The position numbers and the translations under genes were made by a program. DNA of 64,000 bases from Leifsonia soli (GTDB lineage Bacteria > Actinomycetota > Actinomycetes > Actinomycetales > Microbacteriaceae), in assembly GCF_013408745.1 (NCBI RefSeq), contig NZ_JACCBJ010000001.1, positions 1,798,001 to 1,862,000 on the forward strand, written 5' to 3'. Shown here piece by piece: positions 20,033-26,694 of the stretch; within the stretch, counting starts at the first letter, position 1, and each line of letters opens with the position of its first letter. Under the pieces are notes generated by a model that did no database searches, was not told the DNA's origin, and saw only the letters and a list, made by a program, of their open reading frames with translations.

Positions 20033-21615
20033 GCGAGCACCTCCTCGGCCAGGGTCCTGTACATCGATGACCGCTCCATCAGCTGCTCGTGGGTCCCGAC
20101 TTCCACAGTCCCGTCCGTGCTGGCGAACACGACGCGGTCGGCGGCGCGCAGGAAGCAGGGACTATCGGTGACGACGATGGTTGTCTTCCCTGCTCTCGAT
20201 TCGCGCAGTCGCGTGCTGATCGAGGCTTCAGTCGCTGCGTCTACGCCAGTGGTCGGTTCGATCAGGACCAGGACGTCCGGCTGTCGGGCGAGGGCTCGTG
20301 CGAGTATCATCCGTTGCCGCTGCCCGCCGGACAGGTTGCCCCCGTTGTCGTCCAGTACGCCCTCCATCCCGCCCAGATTCCGGATGATGTCGGTCGCCTG
20401 CGCGACCTCGCTCACTCGCAGGCAGACCTCCTCCGGAATGTGCGCTCCGAAGTGGTCGCGGATGGTGCCCTCGAAGATGTAGTCGGCGCCTGTTGCGATC
20501 AACCGAGGTCGTAAGTCCGTCGCGTCGGCCGCGAGGCTCTCGGCGAGACTCACGAGCGATTCGCTATCCGGTCCGGTGATGGCGACCAGCTCCTTTGCGC
20601 TGGAAGGACTCGGCGGGATTGGGCCCGCGTACCCGCCGGAGGCCCGAGGCTCGAAGTCCCCGGAGGACCGGAGCAGGCGACCCACCCGCTCCGCGGCGAC
20701 GACGATCGGGGCGACCTCCTGTGCCCCATTGACAGCCGCACTGACGGGAGCCACCAGGTACAGCGCCAGGCCGTAGAAGGCCACGAGCTGTCCGTTCGTG
20801 ATCGCTCCGGAGGCCAGCTGCGCCAAGGCGATCCCGAGGACCAGAAGCACCACGATCGCGGGCAGTGCGATCTTCACCCCATCGATGAGTGCGCGCACGC
20901 CGGCCACGCGCAGACCTGCCGAGCGCATTTCGCCGGACATCGCTGTGAACCGATCGAGGAACACGCGTTCTCCTCCGACGCCTTTGAGCACCTTGAGGCC
21001 CGTCGCCGCGTCCACACTCATCGTGCTCACCGCGCCGGCGAGATCTCGGTGTCGCGCAAGGCGCCGGGACAATGGTTTGACCATCACGGGCACTCCGAGT
21101 GCGAGGATCGGCGCGGCCGCCAGTATGACCAGGCCGAGCAGAGGCGACTGGAGGAGAAGGAAGACACCGACGACCACATAGACGGTGCTCGACACGACCA
21201 GGGAAACGACGACGTTATAGATGTCGCTCAGGGTCGCCGTGTCTTCCGACGCGATCTCAAGGGTCTCCCCGAGATCACGCCCTCCTGGCGCTTTCGCGAC
21301 GTGTTCCGCGACGCGCCGCTTGAGGCGGACGCCAAGCCCGATCTCCAGACGCTTCCCGACCACGTGCGCCACCACGCTCAGGACGACGCGGGCGAAGACG
21401 AGCGCTGCGAGACCGAGTGTCGCGCCCCAGAGGGCTGTGATGTCGGCCGCAGAGATGGCCGCAACCCCGAACCCCAGTGCTACCGGGAAGCCCGCTTCGC
21501 ACAGCGTGGACACCAGTTTCAGGAGAACGAGCCCCGCGGCCGGGACGCCGTCTCCTCGCACGAGCCCACGCAACTCCGTGATCGGCCGTATCGACCGGTC
21601 ACCGTTTTCAGCCAT
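20029..21615 (-). CDS. ABC exporter half, degenerate-site subunit
   Basis: 528 residues: six-helix exporter domain (about 20-300) and an ATPase domain with an intact signature LSGGQRQRM. The Walker A has lost the GK(S/T) core (GPDSESLVS), Walker B reads VLVLIEPTT with Ile in place of Asp, and the switch His is replaced (VVTDSP). It can thus complete, but not carry, the active site. ATG 21615, behind AGAGGAAG, overlaps the upstream stop by eight bases; the longer frame to 21666 is not needed. No peptidase domain. Confidence 0.84.
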   Translation of the reverse strand: MAENGDRSIRPITELRGLVRGDGVPAAGLVLLKLVSTLCEAGFPVALGFGVAAISAADITALWGATLGLAALVFARVVLSVVAHVVGKRLEIGLGVRLKRRVAEHVAKAPGGRDLGETLEIASEDTATLSDIYNVVVSLVVSSTVYVVVGVFLLLQSPLLGLVILAAAPILALGVPVMVKPLSRRLARHRDLAGAVSTMSVDAATGLKVLKGVGGERVFLDRFTAMSGEMRSAGLRVAGVRALIDGVKIALPAIVVLLVLGIALAQLASGAITNGQLVAFYGLALYLVAPVSAAVNGAQEVAPIVVAAERVGRLLRSSGDFEPRASGGYAGPIPPSPSSAKELVAITGPDSESLVSLAESLAADATDLRPRLIATGADYIFEGTIRDHFGAHIPEEVCLRVSEVAQATDIIRNLGGMEGVLDDNGGNLSGGQRQRMILARALARQPDVLVLIEPTTGVDAATEASISTRLRESRAGKTTIVVTDSPCFLRAADRVVFASTDGTVEVGTHEQLMERSSMYRTLAEEVLA

Positions 21616-23062
21616 GTCTTCCTCTCGTTGGACGCGCAGGCAGATCGAAGCGCGCAGGCGGAGCATCGGGATAGCGACGCGTCAGGGACCTCACGTCGGG
21701 ATACTCGCCGAGCTCGCGAAAGAGGTCGAGCACAGCGTCGACTCCTGGGCCGGCACGTGTCCCGAGCGCGACTTTGAACATGCAGGACCGGGTGGCGACC
21801 GAGGGCACGATGACTTCGTAACGATGTCCGCGGAAACCGAAGCTTCCGCCGAGAGCCAGCGGGATCTTCCGACGGATGGCTTCCGCCCGCACAATGCCGA
21901 GCAGGGCTTGGTATTCCTCGAGCGTGCCGTCTGCGAACTGCAATACGGTGAACGGCGCAGGAATCTCGGCGGTGTCCGGTCGAAGCCCGGGATGCGCAAC
22001 GCGGAACAATCCGCGGCCGCTGCCCGCCAGTTCACCTGCGAAGCGCCGGTTGTTCTCGAAGAGCGGACCGATGAATCGCTGATGATACTCGGCATCGAAG
22101 ACGAAGCCGTTGGTCAGTACGGACGCTGCTTCGGCGCTCAGCGCTGCACCGCGCACACCGCGCACGACGGGAAGATTCGACACTGTCTCGCTCCACCAGC
22201 TCGTCGCGGATGCGTCGCTGGCGTAGCAGGTCACGATCCCGAGATTTGCCAACTCCAGACCTTGCTGATCGAGCTTCAGCCCCGATCGCACGTCTATCAC
22301 CAGCTCAGGAGCCGAATCGCCGAGACCGCGAAGGAGTTCCGCGACCGGCCACTGTCCGCCGCATAGCGTCGAGTCGATGATGACGACCTGCGGATGGCGC
22401 TTGGTGGAGGACCACGCACCACGGACACGATCGACTGTCTCCCCCTCGAGATCCCCGTTGTACAGGACCGGCTCGAACATCATGAGGTCACAAGATGCGT
22501 CGAAGAGTTGCTCCAGACTGTGCACCATCGCGACGCCCGCAGCCCTCGGTCGGCTGAGTTCCAGCACCATCCTTGTTTCGAAGTACTCCGTCAGCGATCT
22601 CAGCTCGGGCCGCCGGGAATGCCTGCGTGTGAATTCATACGTCGTCCAGTCGAGGACGCAGGCGATCGCCGCCATGCCACTCGAGAAGACGAACGAAGCC
22701 GCCCTCCATCCTTCTGGGATTGGTCCGTCGCCCAGCCCTGTCACGCGCTGTTCGATGCTCAGACCCGGAAGGTTGCGCTCGTAGGTGTAGGCCAGCGGCC
22801 CCCCTCCTGCGAGGTCGAGGAAGGTACCGCTCTCGGGGCTGCGCATGATCGAGCCGCGTGCCCTCTCGGCGTCACGGAGGAGCATCCTCCGAAGAGCCTT
22901 CGCGCTGCTGGCGAGCTGCAGCTCCGCTCGCAACGAGTCACCGATGTCGATGGAGAGCACTCGTTCGGACAGCATCGCGTAGGCCGCAGGGGTCCGGCAC
23001 TGATCGGCGTGCGCCTTCGCGAGATCTGCGAGCAGCTGACTCTCCGCGCGCAGCGGGTTCAC
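21608..23062 (-). CDS. Fold-type I PLP enzyme of unknown reaction
   Basis: 484 residues, resembling the Cys/Met-metabolism and aminotransferase fold. SSGMAAI (127-133) is the phosphate-cup motif, Asp230 in VVIIDSTLCGG would bind the pyridine nitrogen, and Lys263 in SGLKLDQQG is the probable Schiff-base lysine. The N-terminal 120 residues are helical and unassigned. GTG 23062 overlaps the previous stop (GTGA) behind GGGAGA; the frame also allows an ATG at 23089. It lies in the RiPP-like operon between the fold-III PLP enzyme and the exporter. Substrate unknown; it could act on a free amino acid or a peptide residue. Confidence 0.75.
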   Translation of the reverse strand: MNPLRAESQLLADLAKAHADQCRTPAAYAMLSERVLSIDIGDSLRAELQLASSAKALRRMLLRDAERARGSIMRSPESGTFLDLAGGGPLAYTYERNLPGLSIEQRVTGLGDGPIPEGWRAASFVFSSGMAAIACVLDWTTYEFTRRHSRRPELRSLTEYFETRMVLELSRPRAAGVAMVHSLEQLFDASCDLMMFEPVLYNGDLEGETVDRVRGAWSSTKRHPQVVIIDSTLCGGQWPVAELLRGLGDSAPELVIDVRSGLKLDQQGLELANLGIVTCYASDASATSWWSETVSNLPVVRGVRGAALSAEAASVLTNGFVFDAEYHQRFIGPLFENNRRFAGELAGSGRGLFRVAHPGLRPDTAEIPAPFTVLQFADGTLEEYQALLGIVRAEAIRRKIPLALGGSFGFRGHRYEVIVPSVATRSCMFKVALGTRAGPGVDAVLDLFRELGEYPDVRSLTRRYPDAPPARFDLPARPTRGRHG

Positions 23063-24285
23063 GGTGGATCTCCCTGGTGATTCACCCATCCGGAGACACG
23101 CCGGAGGCCTTCACCGTCATACACATACTCGCTAACGCGCCCAAGGAGATTGAAATCGCGCTGGTTGGCCGTCGTGTATGCACCGGCGTTCGTGAGGACG
23201 AGCCGATCTCCCGGCACGCATACCGGAACGCCATAGTCCGAGACGCGACCGTGCGTGTCCACGCCGAAGTAGTCGTTCTCGTAGAGCGTGTTGCCCGCGA
23301 TAACCCCCGGCACCAGTGGCGCGTCGAGCCTCGTCCGATCGGCGAGCGCGACGTGCGGTTTGTGCCATGGAGCAAGGTTCCACGCGGATGCGTCGACTTG
23401 CACGATGGAGCGGTCCGGCACGGGACGCCTCTGTTGCACCGACTGAACGGTGGCCACGAGGTAGCCGTGCGGGCCGAGCAGCGCGCCGCCAGGCTCGAAT
23501 CGCGTGCTCAGCGAGCGCCGATGCGCAGCGCACCACGCGGAGATTCGTGCTCCCGCTTCACGGAGAGCCGATCGTGCCCGTGCGCGATCAGCATAGAAAT
23601 CGAACAGACCGCCGCCGAAGTCGATAGTCGCCACGGTCGGGAGCGCGGCGGCGACACGGAGCAGGTACGACACGTGGAAGAGGAACGAAGCGGGAGTCAG
23701 CTGGCCGGTGTGAGTGTGCAGCCTCGTGACACGAAAGCTGTGTGTGGCCAGAAGCGCATGCAGCTCTGGGTCGAGAATGTCGACTCCGAATCGACTCCTG
23801 TCGCCGAAGCTGTGAAGAGAATCGAACTGAGCGGGCACGGGGACTCGAAGACGGAGTCCAATCTCCTTCCGATGACTGGGGTCCGCTGCGAGGAACCGCA
23901 ACTGGTCTATGGAGTCCACATCGAGCGTGACCCCGGATCGCCGCAATACGCTCATCGCCGGGCGCGAGGTGAAGCTCGGGCCGGTAGCGGTGATCTCGGA
24001 GAACCCGGCTTCACGGACAAGATGCAGCTCACCGACGGAGGCGACATCGGCTCCTAGGCCCCAACCGCTCAGCTGCTCGAGAAGCGACACGCACTGCGTA
24101 GCTTTCGCCGCGACATTGAGCCCGCACCCGGGGATGAGCTCGAGATCGCGCCGCAACCTCTGAACTGTGCGCCCCAGATTCTCAAGGTCATAGACGAGAG
24201 CTGGGGTCTCCACGTCGTCAAAGCTCTGGAACAAACCGACGGTGGGGCTGTCGACGAGCGGCGGAGCAGGTGGTGATTCAGTCAT
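23059..24285 (-). CDS. LysA/Y4yA-like fold-III PLP enzyme
   Basis: 408 residues, with an alanine-racemase-like barrel and C-terminal beta domain as in diaminopimelate/ornithine decarboxylases. The Schiff-base lysine is Lys61 in NVAAKATQ; LGADVASVGEL, the glycine loop DFGGGLFDFY and EPGGALLG follow family order. Where decarboxylases have a catalytic Cys-Glu (CESxD), this protein has LYENDYF, so the cysteine is missing and decarboxylation is uncertain. Residues ITATGPSF and LDVDSIDQL recall Y4yA-type proteins. ATG 24285 is the first of the enzyme genes, 66 bases after the precursor. Confidence 0.78.
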   Translation of the reverse strand: MTESPPAPPLVDSPTVGLFQSFDDVETPALVYDLENLGRTVQRLRRDLELIPGCGLNVAAKATQCVSLLEQLSGWGLGADVASVGELHLVREAGFSEITATGPSFTSRPAMSVLRRSGVTLDVDSIDQLRFLAADPSHRKEIGLRLRVPVPAQFDSLHSFGDRSRFGVDILDPELHALLATHSFRVTRLHTHTGQLTPASFLFHVSYLLRVAAALPTVATIDFGGGLFDFYADRARARSALREAGARISAWCAAHRRSLSTRFEPGGALLGPHGYLVATVQSVQQRRPVPDRSIVQVDASAWNLAPWHKPHVALADRTRLDAPLVPGVIAGNTLYENDYFGVDTHGRVSDYGVPVCVPGDRLVLTNAGAYTTANQRDFNLLGRVSEYVYDGEGLRRVSGWVNHQGDPP

Positions 24286-24316
24286 GATGCGTCATTAGGA
24301 GCATGAGTGCAGGAAA

Positions 24317-24345
24317 GGCGGGCGCGAGTGCACTTCACGCCCGCC
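24317..24345 (-). terminator. Hairpin between precursor gene and enzyme genes
   Basis: A perfect 8-bp GC stem (24338-24345 with 24317-24324) with a 13-base loop, followed on the minus strand by TTTCC. It lies just after the precursor stop. A leaky terminator here would give more precursor than enzyme transcript, as in many RiPP operons (inference). Confidence 0.55.
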
Positions 24346-24351
24346 CGAGCC

Positions 24352-24534
24352 TCAGAACCTCGTGCGGGGGCGGCTCCCGCCCATCGTTGCGAAGTCGCTC
24401 GTCAGCGGAACGATCTCGCGAGTCAGCACGTCTGCCTCGCTGAGGGTTCCATCGACGTCGACGGCCCCCCACGATTCCACCTCGTCGAGGGAATGCAGAG
24501 ACTCCTCGAGGTCTACCAGTGTTGCGAGCGTCAT
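24352..24534 (-). CDS. Candidate RiPP precursor peptide, 60 residues
   Basis: ATG 24534 with GAAAGGA upstream. The first 47 residues are acidic and helical (LVDLEESLHSLDEVESWG..), the style of a RiPP leader. The C-terminus is FATMGGSRPRTRF: a GG cleavage-type motif followed by a seven-residue core with three Arg residues alternating with other residues. These arginines are the natural substrates for the RRE-arginase in the same operon. It is the first gene of the operon and has its own hairpin at the ribosome site and a terminator after it. No homologue is recognised, so the call rests on position, size and core composition. Confidence 0.65.
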   Translation of the reverse strand: MTLATLVDLEESLHSLDEVESWGAVDVDGTLSEADVLTREIVPLTSDFATMGGSRPRTRF

Positions 24535-24566
24535 GTGTCCATCCTTTCGTCGGTCGGATGGACACA
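24534..24566 (-). promoter_or_regulatory. Hairpin covering the precursor ribosome site
   Basis: A perfect 11-bp inverted repeat (TGTGTCCATCC, 24556-24566 on the minus strand, with GGATGGACACA, 24534-24544) and an 11-base loop. The 3' arm contains part of the GAAAGGA ribosome site and the first base of the ATG. In RNA it would hide the start region; as DNA it could be an operator. It is exact and too long to be chance. Confidence 0.7.
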
Positions 24567-24605
24567 CCATATCGTAACAAAAATATATGCATTTACATTG
24601 CGGAC
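24567..24605 (-). promoter_or_regulatory. AT-rich promoter region of the RiPP operon
   Basis: A 39-base stretch rich in A and T (…ATGCATATATTTTTGTTACGAT on the minus strand, read in pieces) stands out from GC-rich surroundings between the FAD reductase gene and the precursor. TACGAT is a possible -10, but I cannot pick a convincing -35. Low GC here also fits acquired DNA. Confidence 0.45.
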
Positions 24606-24618
24606 ATGCGATGTCTAA

Positions 24619-25839
24619 TCAGAGCGACGCAAGATCGACATCCCGATCGGCCAGGCGGCTCGCATCCACGTGCTCGCCCAGGCGGATGAGGCGCTGGATG
24701 TCGTCCTGCACATCCCACACGTTGACGTTCATGCCCGCCACCACCCGGTCGTTCCGCAGCCAGAACGCGATGAACTCGCGGGAGTCGACGTCGCCCCGGA
24801 ACACGACGCGGGCGCCGGCGGTGAGCGGGCCGTACCCCGAATACTCCATGCCCAGATCGTATTGGTCGGAGTAGAAGTACGGGATGTCGTCGTACGACGC
24901 GCGCTCGCCCAGGATGGCATGCGCCGCGACCTTCCCGCTCGCGATCGCGTTCGCCCAGTGCTCGCTGCGGAGGTGCCGGCCGATCGCCGGGAGGAACGGG
25001 TTGGCCACGTCGCCGACGGCGTACACGTCGTCGATGCTGGTCCGCATCCCCTTGTCGGTGAGCACGCCCTCCGCCACGGCCGCGCCGGAGCGCTCGGCCA
25101 CCAGGCTGTTCGGCGACGCGCCGACACCGGCGACCACCACGTCGGCCGGGATGCGCTCCCCGGTCGCCAGCACGACGTGCTGCTCCTCGCCGCCGTCGAC
25201 GCCGACGACCTTCGCGCCGTTGCGGAACGCGACGCCGTTGTCCCGGTGCAGCCGCTCGAAGACGCCGCCGAGCTCCCGACCGATGGCCCCGCTGAGCGGG
25301 ACCGCCGAGTGGCCGATCACGGTCACGTCGTTGCCGTACCCGCGCGCGGCCGCCGCGACCTCCATGCCGATCCAGCCGGACCCGACGATGACGACGCGCC
25401 GGCCGCCGACCTCGAGCGCGGCGCGCAGCCAGGCGGCGTCCTCGCGGGTGCGGAGCGGGAACACCGCGCCGTGCCCGCTGCCCGGCACCCCGAGCGGGCG
25501 GGCGCGCGCCCCGGTCGCGAGTATGAGGCTGTCGTAGGTGATCCGGCCGCCGTCGGAGACGAACAGCTCGTGCGCGTCCGCCTCGAACGAGCCCGCCTCG
25601 ACGTTCGGAATGAACTCGACCGCGTTGTCGGCGTACCAGCCGGCGGGGTGCACGTCGGCATCCTCGATCCCGCCATCGCCCTTCAGGTACTCCTTCGATA
25701 GCGGCGGGCGGATGTACGGGTGGTGCTCCTCGGCACCGAGAAGCAGGATGCGACCGCCGAAGCCGCGCTCGCGCAGCTCGGTGGCGACGGTCGCGCCGGC
25801 CAAGCCGGCCCCGGCGATCACGACGGTGGGTTCAGACAT
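24619..25839 (-). CDS. FAD-dependent ferredoxin reductase-like oxidoreductase
   Basis: 406 residues with two dinucleotide folds: FAD site VVIAGAGLAGATVA at the N-terminus and NAD site VVIVGSGWIGMEVAAAA near 150, then DVYAVGDVANPF binding FAD. The C-terminal FYSDQYDLGMEYSGYG is typical of reductases that feed ferredoxin or rubredoxin to P450s and dioxygenases. ATG 25839 is preferred over the start at 25854. No partner ferredoxin is adjacent. It ends 85 bases before the RiPP precursor start, on the same strand, but its high GC resembles the core genome. Confidence 0.88.
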   Translation of the reverse strand: MSEPTVVIAGAGLAGATVATELRERGFGGRILLLGAEEHHPYIRPPLSKEYLKGDGGIEDADVHPAGWYADNAVEFIPNVEAGSFEADAHELFVSDGGRITYDSLILATGARARPLGVPGSGHGAVFPLRTREDAAWLRAALEVGGRRVVIVGSGWIGMEVAAAARGYGNDVTVIGHSAVPLSGAIGRELGGVFERLHRDNGVAFRNGAKVVGVDGGEEQHVVLATGERIPADVVVAGVGASPNSLVAERSGAAVAEGVLTDKGMRTSIDDVYAVGDVANPFLPAIGRHLRSEHWANAIASGKVAAHAILGERASYDDIPYFYSDQYDLGMEYSGYGPLTAGARVVFRGDVDSREFIAFWLRNDRVVAGMNVNVWDVQDDIQRLIRLGEHVDASRLADRDVDLASL

Positions 25840-25879
25840 GATCTCAGCATCCACCGTTCACACGGCCCGCGCCAGCGCC

Positions 25880-25907
25880 GTGCACTCAGGGCGCACCGAC
25901 GGCTCAC
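25880..25907 (+). promoter_or_regulatory. Tandem 11-base repeats upstream of the response regulator
   Basis: GTGCAC at 25880, GCGCAC at 25891 and GCTCAC at 25902 start exactly 11 bases apart. OmpR/PhoB-type regulators bind such direct repeats one helical turn apart. The same GTGCACnnnGGGCGCAC sequence recurs before the kinase gene at 26637, so this is a candidate autoregulatory site. Confidence 0.6.
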
Positions 25908-25942
25908 AGCTAAGACCCAGCCGACGCGCAGATACTGTCTCC

Positions 25943-26635
25943 ATGAACGCAGGACCCCGCATTCTCATCGTCGACGACGAGCCGAACATCCGCGACCTCC
26001 TCACCACCAGTCTCCGTTTCGCCGGGTTCGCCGTCCGCGCGGTCGGGAACGGCGCGCAGGCGATCTCCGCGGTCCTCGAAGAGGAGCCCGACCTCATCAT
26101 CCTCGACGTCATGCTGCCCGACATGAACGGCTTCGGCGTGACCAAGCGCCTCCGCGGCGCGGGCTACACCGCGCCCATCCTGTTCCTCACGGCGAAGGAC
26201 GACACCGAGGACAAGATCACCGGCCTCACGGTCGGCGGCGACGACTACGTCACCAAGCCGTTCAGCCTCGACGAGATCGTCGCCCGCATCAAGGCCATCC
26301 TGCGCCGCACGATGCAGGCCGACGAGGACGCGGTCATCCGCGCGGGCGAGCTGACGATGGACCAGGACACGCACGAGGTCTTCGTGGGCGACACCCCGAT
26401 CGAGCTCAGCCCGACCGAGTTCAAGCTCCTGCGCTACCTGATGCTGAACCCCAACCGCGTGCTGTCGAAGGCGCAGATCCTCGACCACGTCTGGGAGTAC
26501 GACTTCAACGGCGACGCCGGCATCGTCGAGTCCTACATCTCCTACCTGCGCCGCAAGGTGGATGCGCACTCCAGCGAGCCGCTCATCCAGACCAAGCGCG
26601 GGTTCGGCTACATGCTGAAGGCCGCGAAAGCCTGA
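25943..26635 (+). CDS. OmpR-family response regulator
   Basis: 230 residues: receiver domain (acidic pocket DDE at 11-13, phosphoacceptor Asp55 in ILDVMLPD, Lys in VTKPFS) and a winged-helix DNA-binding domain (ELSPTEFKLLRYLM..GFGYMLKA). It resembles the TcrX/PrrA-like group of actinobacteria. GATACT at 25931-25936 lies six bases before the ATG, so it is probably leaderless. The longer frame from 25538 lies in other genes' sequence and is rejected. The kinase follows with 59 bases between. Confidence 0.92.
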   Translation: MNAGPRILIVDDEPNIRDLLTTSLRFAGFAVRAVGNGAQAISAVLEEEPDLIILDVMLPDMNGFGVTKRLRGAGYTAPILFLTAKDDTEDKITGLTVGGDDYVTKPFSLDEIVARIKAILRRTMQADEDAVIRAGELTMDQDTHEVFVGDTPIELSPTEFKLLRYLMLNPNRVLSKAQILDHVWEYDFNGDAGIVESYISYLRRKVDAHSSEPLIQTKRGFGYMLKAAKA

Positions 26636-26636
26636 G

Positions 26637-26653
26637 GTGCACACCGGGCGCAC
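26637..26653 (+). promoter_or_regulatory. Second copy of the regulator repeat, before the kinase
   Basis: GTGCACACCGGGCGCAC at 26637-26653 is identical to 25880-25896 in 14 of 17 bases, with only the central three differing. It contains the direct repeat GTGCAC/GCGCAC at an 11-base step and lies just upstream of the kinase's own TAGACT box. Confidence 0.55.
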
Positions 26654-26694
26654 ACATGCCCGGCACAGCATCCCCCGCTTAGACTGACGGCCTG

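Noticed and set aside
24335..24592. An 85-codon alternative frame over the RiPP precursor
   Set aside because: Arg-rich and without a ribosome site; the 24534 start has GAAAGGA and a leader-like product.
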